DNA of 64,000 nucleotides from the NCBI GenBank assembly GCA_902729315.2, contig LR746265.1, positions 4,568,892 through 4,632,891 on the forward strand. The letters are read 5' to 3'. Below, piece after piece: positions 13,081 to 26,372 of the stretch. Under the pieces are notes generated by a model that saw only the letters and a program-made list of their open reading frames with translations, was not told the origin of the DNA and did no database searches. Origin of the DNA: Spirodela intermedia (Eukaryota > Streptophyta > Magnoliopsida > Alismatales > Araceae). A program made the position numbers and the translations under genes. Each line of letters begins with the position of its first letter. Position 1 is the stretch's first letter.

Positions 13081-15760
13081 AAAATACTCCCCCTCAATTG
13101 ACACATCTTGTCCTCAAAGTGAAAGTCTAGAAATTACTGGAGGATCATGTGGGCATGCTCTCATGTGTCGTTGGTGGCCGGTAAGCCCTATCAATGCATT
13201 AGGACCTTGCTTCAAGTGGAGCAGTGGTGGACGACACTAACCTCTACCAGTTGAAGAGTCTAGGAGAGGTCATCTACCACTTAGAGAGGCCCACTAGGTT
13301 CAAAACTATTAATTGCCTAGCTCAACCACGACATGTGAAAAATATGGTGGATTTGAACTATGTCAAGAAGTTTTAGGAGATAGGCTACTAGGTCAATCCA
13401 CTATTAGATGTTGAACATCTCATAAAATTACAAAGATAGCTTCCCACATGGCCATCGAGCCACAAATATTGTTGATAAGAAACACTCAATTCAATGTGAA
13501 ACTCTGCATCACACTATTGATGATCTACTTGCTTGTTCATGCACACTTGGGCTCATTCTAGGTAATGTTTCAACTAGATGAAAGTTTGATCTCTCTCTTG
13601 AAGCATTTGGTCTAATGAGTCAACTACAAAAGGAACCTAAAAGATAATAGCGGAGGGGGGAGGGATTTATTCAGTGATATTCAACATCATGTTGAATATT
13701 ACTAAATAAATATGATGCCTAAGTGATATAATAATGACTCCACTACTTGGGATGGTTCCCTAGAAAATATCAAAGATATAATTTGAACCCATGTTTTATC
13801 ACCTTTGACTAATTGCTAGTATGCATATGATATGAGCTTATGCGTTGAAGTGTTGTGACATGTAGTCAGAAGAGCTCGGTCCAAAAATTATTGAGAAAGA
13901 TACAATCTTTGTCGGATAGTATGTATTTCAAAATTCTATGAAGACTGACCACATCTCATAAGAATGTTAGAGACATGTCCTTTGTAGAAAATGGGTGTTT
14001 CAAAAGTAAGAAGTGGACGCATTTATTGAGTCAATCTATGATCAATATTATTACATTAAACTCATTGAATGATGACGACAATCTTTCTACAAAGTGTATG
14101 ATAATATCTACTCAAATTCATTTTAAATGAGAAGTAATTGTAGTCGACTAGCTAGAGACAAATTTTTAGACTTCTTTTGCTAGTAGGCTGAACAATTGGC
14201 AACATATTGTTAAGTTTGACATTTCACCACCCTCCACATAATACTTTGTTAGATTTTTAAATAGGTGTAGTGAAAACCTAAGTGTCTACCTATGCGGGAG
14301 TCATAGAATTCTTGTGGGATCAAAAGAATGAGAGTGAAATGTTTTGAAACTAGTAGACGTCCCTTTTAAAATATTAACCTCTACTATGTTGCATATGCCA
14401 ATCATCTTTCTAACTTTTAGAGAAGTTGTCCATTAGAATTGTGACATGTTCATTTCTAATCTTTTCACAAAATTTAAAAGTCTCATGTTTGTCTATGAGG
14501 AACTACAAATCACCTTCATATTTATGACGGTCTCTTGTATATGAGGGCTCTTCTTAGTAGGTCTTTGAAGCTCTAAGAAATCTATTTTTGTCGGTGTGAA
14601 AAAGATCTAAATTTTCCTACAGCTGCTATGTCTTTGAGAAAAAAATTTAATGCAATAGAAGTACATGTATTTGACTCTCCTTTTTTATATATTTTTGGTC
14701 ATGGAGTTCAATTTCCTCCTCTAGTATGGAGCATTACCTTTATGGGGCTTGTGTTTATCAGAGTGGTCTCAATCATTCAATCTTTCTCCCATCATTTGAT
14801 GATGTTGAGATTTAATCATTTTGATTGTTAGAGTTTTACTGTAATTATTAATTTATTTCGTCAAATTTGAAGGAATAAGACCAAATTGCGATAATCAAAC
14901 ATGAAAGTATGTGTACTTTGCTTCCACAAATTGAGTTGTCTTCATTATTTATTTGAGCCTTCAAGGATCAATCACACAATCTCAACTTAAATTTTATTTT
15001 TGATGTTGTTGAGGAAGGTATTTTCTAACATTGGTCCAAATATTTTGATTGATACTAATAAGGAGCTTGAAGCCCTCAAAGTACTTGGTCATGGTACTGT
15101 GTTGACAAAAACTTAAGAGTTTATCATATAATGAATTGAATTAATGAGAACTATACTTCTCAATAATTGATTGTGAAAGTGTTCTAATTTTGAAATGAAT
15201 GATGCTCCATAACCCATTAAAATTAATACAACATTAACCCATTCATGCTCAGCCTAATTAAGATAAGTTGTTTTGAGAATTGTATAAGTTGAAAAGTACA
15301 ACTATGTCTTGAAGATTTAGCTTTTGAAATTGAGCCAATAGAAGGTTATCAACTTTAACCTCTATCCTTACCATAATTCAGGTCAGATTGTTCCTAAGGA
15401 GGGCTGTGGGCTGATTAGGGTTATAGTATCTTGTAAGCCCTTCATCTTGTGAGGAGGTGGTCTTCTGCACCTAGACTCCTTGAGAATCCATGATTGTAAG
15501 ATTAGATAACTAGAGATTTTATTATAGAATGACCTTAAGAGATTCTAATGTTACAGTGATGTCACTAAGCTACTAGTTCATTGCCATATGTTCCTACCTA
15601 AGGTCATTCAATCATTGCTTGAGTTTAGTTTGATCAATCATGAGTGATTTCTCATTGGTTCTAGTGGTAGCAACATGTTGTTTGAATTCATTCTCTAAAA
15701 ATTCAAATCAGCTATTATTAGGCTTGGGTGACATGGTAGAAGTGGAGGCTCTAATACTAG

Positions 15761-16167
15761 TGTGCCCCACTTTAGGTTGAACATACCTTAAGCCAATAAC
15801 AAAAATAAAGGAGAAAGAAAAAAAATATAGTATGATGATTCTACTAATTCTAAGAACATCAATTATAATAAGAGAGGCATTAACCTCATAAGAGTTTGCT
15901 GATGTGTTGTCTTTTAGAGACAACATCTCTCTAAGGTCTTTGTTCTTCTTGATTGTCTCCCTTCTTCTTCTTCTTCTTCTATCTTCTTATAATTAAGGAC
16001 TTGGTTCATATTGAACTGCTTTCTCGCCAACACATTTAGTTGCTGCCTTCAATCACGAGTGGTTGACTGGTAGTCGTTTACATAGGATCTATGTATACTT
16101 GATTATTTCTTGCAGCCAAATTTGTGATTTTGACCCACATGGGTATTTAGTTGAGGTTAATGCCTCA
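15761..16167 (-). repeat. 5' LTR of the Ty3/gypsy element
   Basis: The direct-repeat partner of 12640-13080, diverged by many substitutions. In element orientation it begins TGAGGCATTA and ends next to the primer-binding site at 15759-15747. Confidence 0.7.
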
Positions 16168-17252
16168 ACACATCGTCTGAGTCCACCACAACACCACCAT
16201 CATCTTCCTCCACTAAGTGACAACTGTTGGAGTCTGCCACAACATCACCGTCATCTCCTCTACTTTGACTATCATCATCATCCAATGTTGACCTTCGTAT
16301 TTTTAGCTCAACATGGAATCTAGATGGCGCTGAAGCCATGCACTACTGTAGAGCATCTTCTAGACGTATATGACTTGTCTCAAAACACTATGAGATGTGG
16401 AATTCATGTAGTCACTAGAATTCTATTCTTTCTCTAAAAACTCTAAAAACTTTTAATTTATGTCAATTTATTTTAATATTTTTGTTCAAATTATTCTTTT
16501 CAATTATCATAATCATTCTTTTGATTTCATTTCTCAATTTGATCCTTCAAATTCAATTTTTTTTTATCAAATTAATAACCAACGGAACTCTTGTTTTTGA
16601 GAGTCATTCTTTGGAGATGATGTCACCGTGATAGATGCCTCTGAATTTCTCTCTATTTCAAATGTTTTCAATTGAATACAAACAACTTCTAAAAAATCGT
16701 AAAAACTCATATTTTTTGAGAAAAACATCAAAACCTTGCTCAAAATTTTGATGGAATTCTTGAGATCAGACCTCTAAAATTCACTATAAATTCTCAAGTA
16801 ATTTTAAATTTGAATTAATATATTTAATTCAAAAATATTTTCTAAAAACTAAAATACAAATATTTTCTTATTTTAAAATTTGAGTGATTTACAACACAAT
16901 GACTGAATCACATCAGAAGGTCAATCAGAACCCGGGGTTTCATCTGAAGGACATTATTCCAGTTATCTTATTTTACTCGAGTTCTCTGCTGAATCCCAAT
17001 CTAATTCGGTCCAATCCGAAGGAAAGGGCCGTCTTAGAGACACGCGTCCAGGAGCGGGAGGCTGCCCAAGGGACATAAAGACCCTGCCACATTTGCAGGA
17101 GTAGCCCCTGGTCTACTCTCTCTCATGCAGGCTGGCCTTTGCCTCCCCCCTCCCTCCGTCTACTCCTGGCTCTTCCCCAAACCATCTCAGTGTTGCTTCT
17201 TGGTTGGCTGCGGCGGTGTAATGCCGGTGAGGCGGCTCCGGTATTCGACCAA
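16168..17252. other. AT-rich spacer and leader of the MSL10-like gene
   Basis: Positions 16168-16900 are AT-rich with a short CAC/CAT-rich stretch near 16185-16290. GC rises from about 16920. The open frame extends upstream of 17253 but contains no ATG, only a TTG at 17139, so the start is put at 17253. The leader has a CT run at 17115-17124. Confidence 0.55.
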
Positions 17253-20200
17253 ATGGACGCCTTCCGGAGGTCATTCATGCCGGCCGACTCCTACAAGCAG
17301 CGGGCTGTTGACTTCGAGCACCTGGAGGAGCAACCCATCCTCTCCCGCCGCCTGAGCTCCCCTGGTGGCGGCGGAAACGAGGGCTACGCCGGTGGACCAT
17401 CGACAGCGTCTAGTTTTAGGCGTCGGAAGGAGGGAGCTGCCGCCGCCGCCGCCGCCGACTTCTGTTCTCAGCGGCAAAGCTGCGAGGATCCGGCTTCGAA
17501 GCTTATCGAGGAATTTCTCCGGAAGCAGAAGGCCAACGGAGGCGACGTTGCTCTGGACATGGACATGGACATGGAGATGGAGGAACTCAGGAAACCATCT
17601 ACCAGCTCCAAGGAGTCCCCCGTCCCTCCCCAGAACCCTTTCACCGAGATGCTCCGCCGCCGCTTGCCCTCCTTCTCCGACAGCGACGGCCGTAGCGAGC
17701 GTAAAAACCCGATAGCTCCTCCCTCCAGCAGAAATCTCACGGGCGGCGCCGCCGACGCCGGAGGAGATGAGGTTTTGAAATGCTCCTCAAATTTGTCCAT
17801 TCACCGGGTCTCAGGCAGGCTGCGGACCAATACAAGGTCGAGGCTGATGGATCCTCCCCAGCTCCCTTCTGTAACTCCGAAGAATCGGTCTGAAATGGTG
17901 TCAAATGCGGAGAGATTAGGGAAGTCCTCGCATCAGTGCGGTGAGGACGTCGACGACGACGACGACGACCCGTTTCTAGACGAGAACATCCCGGAGGAGT
18001 TCAAGCGTTCCAAGGTCAACTCCCTCGGCATGATTCAGTGGGCCAGCCTCTTCCTCGTCATCGTTGCACTGATCTGCAGCCTCACAATTCCCGTCCTCCA
18101 GCGGCAGACCTTCTGGGATCTCCGTCTGTGGAAATGGGAGCTCCTGGCTCTCGTGCTCCTCTGCGGGCGCCTCGTCTCCGGCTGGGGCGTCCGCATCGTC
18201 GTCTTCTTCTTCGAGCGCAACTTCTTTCTGCGCATGCGCGTCCTCTACTTCGTCTATGGGGTGCGGAAGGCGGTGCAGAACTGCCTCTGGCTGGGCCTCG
18301 TCCTCGTCGCCTGGAAGTACATCATCGACCAGAAGGCGGAGGTGGAGACCAGGAGCAAGGTCCTGCCCTACGTCTCCAAGATCCTGGTTTGCCTCCTGGT
18401 GGCGACTCTGCTGCGACTGGTGAAGACCTTCGTAGTCAAAGTTCTGGCATCATCGTTCCACATGAGGACGTATTTTGATCGGATTCAAGAGGCCCTCTTC
18501 CACCAGTATGTGATCCAGACTCTGTCGGGCCCTCGCTCGATCGATCTCCGGGGTCTGAGGGAAGAAGATGAGGAGCAGCAGGTCGTGGCCGAGATGCAGA
18601 AGCTCCAGATGGCCGGGGTGGCGATTCCGGCGGAGCTCAAGCGGGCAACGATGGCGAGCGAGCGCGGAGAGGCCAACTGGAGTTCCTCAGAGCCTGCTGT
18701 AGGCGGCGGCAAGAAGAGAACCGCTCCAGGAGCGGGGCTGAAGAAAGGTTTCAGCCGGCAGCAGAGTGCAGGGATCGCCATGGAACGCCTGCACAGGTTG
18801 AGCCAGAAGAATGTGTCGGCGTGGGGCTTGAAGAAGCTGATGAACATCGTGCGGCATGGCTCTCTGTCTACGCTCGACGAGCAGATATCTGGCGCGAGTG
18901 GGGAGGACGAATCTATCGTGCAGATTCTGACTGAGTACCAGGCAAAGGCCGCCGCCAAGAAGATTTTCGATAATGTGGCCAAGCCTGGATCCAAGTAAGC
19001 TCTGCTTCTTTTCTATCTCATCTGTTCTTCACCCATGAGGCAGGAACCTTATGAACTCGTGGGCATTGAGGTCTCGCTTACCAAGTAGAATGCCCACAAA
19101 TGAACTCGTAGGTGAAGTCTTGGCCTTTTCTCTTAAGTTCAGTATGGTTTCTGTCACCTTCAAATCTATCATATGGTCCTTGGCCTCATATTTAACTAGT
19201 TTCAGCATCGCTATAGTTTGCCCCCGAGAGTCTAGGACGAATTCGTCGAAAATATCATATAATTAGCTCTCCTGCGTGCCCACAGATGGACCATTGAACA
19301 CTCCGACGCCTTTCAAGTCTTTAATTAGGTTTTTGTTTCCGGAGGATGCGACGTGATTGAGCCATGTTTGAGGTTTTGCGAACCTTGATTGCCTTCCATG
19401 AGGCATCTTCGTGATGAGCTTCTTGATGAGAAAATTATGTCATGTAATCGAGAATTTATCAAGCGCAAAGAAAGAATGCGGCAGCTGATCTAGTTGAAGT
19501 GGTCTAATGTGCCAGTCGTCATCTTTCTTATTGCTACTTTCCATGGATCTTCCGGTGGCATTAAATTGTTCATCATGTGAGAATCATAGTTACTAAGCTG
19601 TACATAGAATGTCAAATGCGCTCGGGTTATCCAGAATATTGAAGTTTGTCAACTTTCTTTGGATGAAACATCCAGATATAAATTAAGAAAAAACCAGACC
19701 ATCTAATTAGAAATTAGGACCACAGGTTTGCTTGGAAATTCGATATTCTGACATATTATCGATTTTTCCTCGTATTCTTGCAGTCTTCCGATCCATTTCA
19801 CCAATGCCCTTTGACTTCTTGAATTCTGGCAGAATGGACTCTTGGACCCTATCATGCGACTTTAAAAACCTTTTTTCACTGTACTTTGTCAGAGAAAATT
19901 TTCTTTTCCTTGAGGAGATATTACTATTCATACATTTTTCGTCAACTGTAGATCACGAGAGTGTGTATTGAGTATCAGGGTATGACTTGATATGGTTTCA
20001 AAGTAAGCCAAATGCTATATGGTTCATGTGTCGAAAATGATTCATGAGCACCTGAAAAGTCAACTTAGTTTCAGGAGAACTACACCTCCTTTTCTTCTTC
20101 TTCTTCTTCTTGCACTGCTTGCACAGTCTGCATCGTCTTCCCTCAATTACGAGCTACTGTTTTCTAAATTATGCGTTTTTATTTCAAATCATGAAGCCCT

Positions 20201-21417
20201 CACAGAAATCGACCTCTGTGCCATAAACATCTTCAGGCACATCTATCTCGAGGATTTGATGTGTTTCATGGGGGAAGATGAAGCTCTCAAGGCTATGGGT
20301 CTTTTTGAAGGAGCTCTGCAGAGCAATCGAGTTAGCCGGCGCTCGCTTAAGAACTGGGTGGTGATTGATCCTCCCGCTCTTCCCTTCATCTTTTGAATCA
20401 GGGCCTCATACAAAATCGACAATTTCATCAGCATGAACGCCAGATTTCTTTTGAAGCTTGCTTCATGTTTCTGCAGATTAATGCGTTCAGAGAACGTAGG
20501 GCCCTTTCATTGACGCTCAACGACACCAAAACCGCCGTAAAGAGGCTGCACCAGATGGTCAATGTTGTCATGGCCGTTGTCATCTTTGTTCTCTGGCTTC
20601 TAATTATGGATCTTGCGACCGTTCATCTTCTGGTCCTGGTCAGCTCCCAGCTCCTCCTGCTGGTTTTCGTTTTCGGTAATACCTTGAGGATGGTCTTCGA
20701 AGATCTTATCTTCCTATTTGGGATGCACCCCTTCGATGTTGGTGACCGTTGTGAGGTAGACGGAGTTCAGGTACTAAACACTGCACTGCGCCTTCCTCAA
20801 GGTATCTGACGAGCCGCTAAGACCATGTATCTCCGAGTTTCAGATGATCGTCGAGGAGATGAATATCTTGACGACAGTCTTTCTGAGGTATGACAACCAG
20901 AAGATCGCTTACCCTAACAGCGTGCTTCTGACCAAACCCATCAGCAACTTCTATAGAAGTCCGGATATGTGGGACTTCGTTGACTTCTGCATCGACGTTG
21001 CAACGCCCGAGGAGAAGGTCGCATTGATGAAGGAGAGAATCAAGGCGTGAGTAGCAAAATTAGGCACATTCATCTTCTTCTTATTTTCGGACAGTGCGTT
21101 TAGATTCATTTTTATACTGTAACTTGGGCAGACACATTGAAGAGAAGGAGGACTACTGGTACCCTAACCCTAGTGTGATGCTCAGAGATGTGGAGGACAT
21201 GAACAAGTTGAAGGTTTCGATCTGGTTGCAGCACCGGATGAATCACCAGAACATGGTGGAGAGGTGGACGCGGAGGGAGCTCGTCGTGCAGGCGATGATC
21301 AAGGTCTTCAGGGAGCTTCAGATCGAGTACAGGATGCTGCCCCTCGACGTCAGCGTCAGGAACATCCCTCCTCCATCCTCATCCCGACTGCCTTCTACTT
21401 GGTCAACCTGCGGCTGA
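17253..21417 (+). CDS. MSL10-like: MscS-like mechanosensitive ion channel (MSL10 group)
   Basis: Exons 17253-18994, 20237-20360, 20477-20770, 20844-21046 and 21132-21417 join to 882 residues. Plant MSL8/9/10-type channels sit in the plasma membrane and pass anions when membrane tension rises. The long cytosolic N-terminus is low-complexity and acidic (poly-Asp before PFLDENIPEEF). Transmembrane segments follow, starting near IQWASLFLVIVALICSL. Exon 2 carries IYLEDLMCFM, exon 3 the pore-lining helix and MscS signature (FGMHPFDVGDRCEVDGVQ), exon 4 ILTTVFLRYDNQKIAYPNS, and exon 5 the beta/C-terminal part (WLQHRMNHQNMVERW). The start is the first ATG in the frame (MDAFRRSFM) and matches the start in the damaged copy upstream. 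Exon 1's donor overlaps an in-frame TAA, so intron retention would end the protein there. Intron 1 (18995-20236) is AT-rich with no insert recognised. Confidence 0.93.
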
Positions 21418-21910
21418 AATAGTGCCCTACCTCGCTATCGGGAACCATGAGTCAACTAGTGGTGAGGTCTTGTCCGGATGAATGCTAGTTTTGTCGGCCT
21501 CTGGCCCACGTGTTCTACAGTTTTCCTGGCCATTGGGTGCCTCGGCGGTAAAAAAAACATCTATTTAGAGAAGTCAACGCTACTATCAGTCAGATTCTAT
21601 CAATGCTTCGATGATTCCGATTGAGTTAAGCGAGGGTTAACTAGTGATGAATTTGGAAAAGCTCTCGAGTAATAAGACGGCGCCATAACCGAAGGTAAGT
21701 GTAAGAAATCGCGGTCCACAGCACAAGATCGGAGACAGAGCATAAGTTGACCACTCGTGAACCTTCCCTTCTCAGTGTATGGTGGTGCGCCACCTTATCC
21801 TCTGCCGCGGCTGGTCGCTCTCGTCCTTTCTTCCCTGTCGATCGGAAACTTTCAGAAGCTGTTGGAGTGGAGAAAGGGAGGAGGACGAAGAACAGGTCGC
21901 GTCGAAAGGA
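21418..21910. other. Spacer between the channel gene and GST A
   Basis: 3' flank of the channel gene and promoter/leader of GST A. I saw no clear TATA box and no other gene. Confidence 0.5.
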
Positions 21911-22770
21911 ATGGGGAGCGTGAACGTGTACGGGCCGCCCGCATCGACGGCGGTGGCAAGGGTGCTGGCCTGCCTGCTGGAGAAGGAGGTAAAGTTTCAG
22001 CTCATCCCCGTCAACATGGCCAAGGGGAAGCACAAAGCCCCCGAATACCTCAAGATCCAGGTAGATTCTCCGAGCTCCCCACCCTCGAATGTGAAAAACT
22101 AGAAAGCCCCCTTTCGTTGATGGTAATCTGGGATCTGTCGGACGGTCTGAGTCAATCCCGTGGGTTCTTCTTCTTCTGCAACAGCCCTTCGGCCAGGTAC
22201 CCGCCTTCCAGGATGAGAGTATCACCCTCTTCGGTATGGCCTCCTGTACACCGCAACAATCTGAATCGATGCTCCGAGAATGTGGGGAATCATCTTTGGA
22301 AATCTTTTGCAGAGTCTAGGGCCATAAGCCGGTACCTTTGCGACAAGTTCGCCGACAAGGGCAACAAGGGTTTGTTCGGCAATGGCCTGCTGGAGCGGGC
22401 GTCGATCGAGCAATGGCTGGAAGCGGAGGCGCAGTCCTTCAACCCACCGAGCTCCGTGCTCGTCTTCCAGTTAGCGTTTGCGCCGCGCATGAGGTTGAAG
22501 CAGGACCCGGCCGTCATTGAGCAGAATGAGGGGAAACTGGCGAAGGTGTTGGACGTGTACGAGAATCGGCTGGAGGAAAGCAGGTTCCTGGCCGGGGACG
22601 ACTTCACGCTCGCCGACCTCTCCCACCTCCCCAACGCCCAGTATATCACCGGCACCGACCGGGGGCATCTTCTGACCTCCAGGAAGAACGTGAACAGGTG
22701 GTGGGAGGAGATATCGAGCCGGCCCTCTTGGAAGAAAGTGGTCGAGATGCAGAAGGCTCCCCCTTCTTGA
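21911..22770 (+). CDS. GSTF: Phi-class glutathione S-transferase A (canonical)
   Basis: Exons 21911-22060 (150 nt), 22185-22233 (49 nt) and 22313-22770 give 218 residues, the usual length for this family. The thioredoxin-fold N-terminus has the phi-class catalytic serine context (YGPPASTAVARVL, Ser12), the cis-proline segment (PFGQVPAFQD, Pro56) and the glutathione-binding ESRAISRYL (Glu67-Ser68). The helical C-terminal domain shows LERASIEQWLEAE, FLAGDDFTLADLSHLP and the closing NRWWEEISSRPSWKKV. The enzyme joins glutathione to electrophiles or binds ligands; it is expected to be cytosolic. It is the first of four tandem genes with the same intron positions and the only one with all expected active-site residues. 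Confidence 0.95.
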
Positions 22771-23478
22771 TCGGCTCAGTCGTCCTGTTCGTTGTTCCTT
22801 CTTCCTCTGCATTTTCTCGCTCAAACTTTGACCTTAAAGAGACCCGCTGTCGTCCGAATTTCCCCATCTCTGCATATTAAATCTAAGTGCTTTCCCATCA
22901 ACCAATCCCGGTGAGCAGACTATGAATGGAACGAATCGGAAGCAGTTTCGATTATAATATTTTTCGCCAAAGTGGTTGAATTTCTAGTTTGTTCAGCATC
23001 TATTGGATGCCTCTAGTCCGACCGATTTATCGGTCTTTGATCTCTGTGTGATCGGAGTCGGTCGAGACGGCCGTAACATCTGGTGGGCTGGTGACCCGAT
23101 GACGACTGAGTGATTCGGACTATTGCGAGGGCTCGTCTCCGGAGCCACACGGAATTCTTCTTCCCCGTTCTTGTTGTAGTTCTTGTCGAGCGGACGAAAG
23201 ATGATGCATTGCTTCCTACACAGTGAAAGGGTAAGGTCGTACGGGGAAGGACGAGCAGCAGAAGATTTGATCTTCTACTTTCGGGCTTCACCACGGAAGA
23301 ACCCATCTTCCAGTTCAGGACGCCGAGTAACAACATTCCTTACCCATATCTTGGGAAGAATACTGGACACTTTCCTTTTTTTTTTTCCTTTCTCTTTATC
23401 TTTTTCCTTTCACCGCCATCAGTGGGAGGGGGAGGGGAACCAGTTGTTTCTTGCTACAGCACCTCCGGCGGCGCCACC
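22771..23478. other. Spacer between GST A and GST B
   Basis: 3' flank of GST A and upstream sequence of GST B. The T-rich tract near 23380-23425 has no coding signal. Confidence 0.5.
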
Positions 23479-23485
23479 TTAAATA
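23479..23485 (+). promoter_or_regulatory. Probable TATA box of GST B
   Basis: TTAAATA in a GC-rich setting, 91 bp before the ATG at 23576, which leaves a leader of about 60 nt. Positional inference only. Confidence 0.45.
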
Positions 23486-23575
23486 CGGCACACAGTTATG
23501 TATGCGACGTGGGAGCGGCGATTTTCTGGCGAGTTTGAAGCAGACCCGAGTTTCCTCTGCTCTATAGAGAAATTA

Positions 23576-24494
23576 ATGGCGTCTGTGACCGTTCTTGGTT
23601 CGCCGGCATGCACGGATGTGGCGAGAGTTCTCGCCTGCCTCTTCGAGAAGGAAGTTGATTTCCAGCTAGTGCGACAAGACAACTTCAAGCGTGAACGTAA
23701 ACTGCCCGAGTTCCTCAAGCTCCAGGTTAGTCTACTCTCTCTCTCTCGCTACGTATATTTATATATAAAATTTAGATAGACACCTACTCTATGTTGCTTT
23801 CCCTCTCTCTGTGTCCGTAAAAAAAGGACTTCCCACTGTGAGTATTACTCGTTCTCCCTTGCTTCTTCTTCCCTTATCTTGCAGGATCCTTCCGGCCAAG
23901 TGACTTACAAGGAGGCAGATAGAACTCTCTTCGGTAAGAAACATACCCGGTTAACATCTCACTGATCTACGGGAACCTGTCTAATCCACCATTGCTTGCT
24001 GCTTTACAGACTCGAGGGCGATTTGCCGGCACGTGTCGAGGAAATTCGCGAGGGCACGGAAGAACCAGAACAACCTGCTGGGAACGGGGGCCCTGGAGAA
24101 GGCCTTGGTGGAGCAGTGGCTCCAGGTGGAGGAGCAGCAATTCGAGAAGCCCAGTTCGTTCCTTCTCTTCAACCTGGCCCACGCGCCGCTGATCGATGAA
24201 CACGACGTTGACCCGGAGGAGATCGCGCGTCAGATAGAGAAGCTCTCCGACGTGCTGGACCTCTACGAGAAGAGGCTGGCGTCGTCGGAGTACCTGGCGG
24301 GGGACAAGTTCACGCTGGCGGACCTCACCCACCTCCCCAACTCTCACTACCTCGTGAACAACACAGAGAAAGGGCGCACGCTCTTCAAGTCCAAGGCCAA
24401 TGTCTACCGGTGGTGGGAGGCGATCTCGTCCAGGGAGTCATGGAGGATGGTGCTGCAGTTGCAGGAGGAGCGTCCTGCCCTCCTTGAGAAGTAG
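23576..24494 (+). CDS. GSTF: Phi-class GST-like protein B (Cys at the catalytic Ser site)
   Basis: Exons 23576-23725 (150 nt), 23885-23933 (49 nt) and 24010-24494 give 227 residues. The fold is clearly phi-class: LACLFEKEVDFQLV, DSRAICRHV, ALVEQWLQVEEQQF, YLAGDKFTLADLTHLP and YRWWEAISSRESW. Two active-site changes stand out. The serine position reads SPACTDVARVL (Cys12), and the cis-proline segment reads SGQVTYKEAD, with threonine where proline belongs. A Cys in place of Ser is typical of GST classes that work as thiol transferases or deglutathionylases rather than conjugating enzymes, so an altered activity is likely; this is inference. The C-terminus is about nine residues longer than in A. 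Confidence 0.93.
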
Positions 24495-26372
24495 ATAATC
24501 TGAGGGTCGGGAGCATCATCTCCCGCGCTCCCATCGTCCTTCTGTGGTGTTCATCTCCCGTTGATTCCAGTTGGATTGTCTTCCTTCGGTTCATCTGCCC
24601 TTCCATCGTCCTTAGTAGTGGGGATAAGATCCTTGTGGCAGCTCTAGTCTGGCTAAGCGGCTAGCAAATTATCTGCCTGGATAACATAATCGCGAAACGA
24701 GCAAAGCAGATTATCAAATTATCTCTCACTCCATGCTTCTATTTTCTCGTATCTATCTCTCCCCTCCCCCCTGCCTCTCTCTCTCTCTCCCCCTCCCCCA
24801 ATCTACCTGTATGTCTCTAGCCGTCTATCTTCTTTATATCTCTCCTTCTGTAGCTATCAATTGAGCATTTTAGCTCTCTATCTATGGTCTATCAATCTAT
24901 AATCCAATCTCTCTCTGATTCTTCCCATTTGTCTCACAAAGGGAGCGCACACAACTTAGTAAATGACGGCAAAAGGAAAACATGGAGAGTATCGGATCAC
25001 CATGTTCTTTTCTTTCTCCCCGATCTTTGCCGGCCTTTTCTCCGAGATAATGTAAGAGCAAGCCACGGCCGCCAGCCACCCAACACGTACTACTGAGTCA
25101 TAATTTACAGCCCTGGATGACGTGAGGAAGTTTGCACGGGGACAGCTGAGATCCCCATTGCCTGTGATTCCTCCTGAGCGGCTCAAAAGATAAATCGGAT
25201 GTCATTAAATCGACGTGTTTACAGCAAGCTTCGCCGCCGGCCGCCGCCAGTGAGGAGATCTTCCCTCCTTCCATTCGGTACTACGTCAAATAGGAATGCT
25301 TAGAGAACCTTATTATCTTTTCCGGTTTAGGACTCCCCACCGACTTCTTGTGTTCGACGGGAGCTAACCAGTCATAAAGTCTGGAGAGATCATTCGTTTT
25401 CAGTGTTGAAAGCTGAAGGCTTCATAAGACTGATGGAACGTAGAGGTGACGAGGGGTTCCCCTCTGGATTCATTCGTGCTTTTGATTATATACCATCTCT
25501 CTCTCTCTCTGTGGATGGGGAGGTAAACCTTACGTGAAGCTGAGATGTTTGTGGAGGGATTGAACGCGGAAATTGGTCCGGAGAAAAACCATAGTTCAAC
25601 CCTTCAAAAAAAAATGGTAGCAAGAGTAGAGATAACTGAATCTAATTCATTTCTACTGATTCATTATACGTTGAGAATCAAACAAATTGTATAAACTCCT
25701 GAGAACGCGCACAAGAATTGATTCTCATTGTTCGAATATAATTAGAATGCTTAGAAGAAATTCGTTCGGCCGTGTCCAAGTGCATCAACAACCTTGTCCG
25801 AATCTTAAAACAAAAGGAAATCGAGAAATGCAGAGTGAAGTGGCTGCGTTGAGGGCATCTGGGGAACCCTGGCTATCTATGGATGAGAAGCCCTTTGATA
25901 TGAGGCCGTAGTCTGTAGTCGGGAATGCTTCTGAGTTCGAGCAACCCTTGCAGCCCGAGTCACCGACAGCCCGACTTGCCGAATAGGCGAGGGGGGCTAC
26001 TTCTCTCTTTGCCGTGCTTTTCAATCTTCCATTGAATCCTCGTTGGGTAAATCATTAGCCCGGCATCTTTTCTTTCCCGTTATGAACGAGCCTTCGGGCC
26101 AAGAACTCTCTACCCCCGAGAAAGGGTAACTCATTGGCGATCTTCATGAGGACGCGAAGCGACGGAGGGGGAGCGAGGAAGGGAGCGAGTGCGCGCGCGA
26201 GAGAGAGAGAGAGAGAGCTCTCACGTGAAACACAGCCTTTCTCTTCCCCCGGATTTTTAGTCATCTTTAGCTTTCTTCTTTAATTTCTTTTCCTTTGCCC
26301 ATATTTTGCCATATGGGCAAGCAAGGCACAAAATCCCTGCCCCGTCCTCCCCCCACCTCCTCGAGCCGTAGG
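24495..26372. other. Spacer between GST B and GST C
   Basis: 1.9 kb with no gene seen. It holds CT-rich runs near 24770-24795 and 25495-25512 and a GA run near 26198-26217. Short open frames here have no recognisable motif. Confidence 0.5.

Larger units (their letters stand above)
12640..16167 (-). mobile_element. Decayed Ty3/gypsy LTR retrotransposon
   Basis: On the minus strand the order is 5' LTR (15761-16167), primer-binding site, gag start, internal region, pol end, polypurine tract, 3' LTR (about 12640-13080). The PBS at 15759-15747 reads TAGTATTAGAGCC, close to the initiator-Met-tRNA type TGGTATCAGAGCC. Gag starts at 15734 (MSPKPNNS, then a stop, then FEFLENEFKQHVATT). Near 13365-13325 the frame reads HHIFHMSWLS, resembling the VFHVSQL motif at the end of Ty3/gypsy integrase. 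Positions 13260-13100 resemble the chromodomain-like tail (GLPATNDTHE, then TFTLRTR). A purine tract (GAGGGGGAG) at about 13095-13087 precedes the LTR. Many stops and a short internal region (2.7 kb) show a dead, deleted copy. It separates the channel pseudogene from the intact channel gene. Confidence 0.75.

Noticed and set aside
17139-17252. Upstream extension of the MSL protein from 17139
   Set aside because: The frame there begins with TTG and has no ATG before 17253. The copy at 10.9 kb also has its conserved Met at the MHAF/MDAF position.
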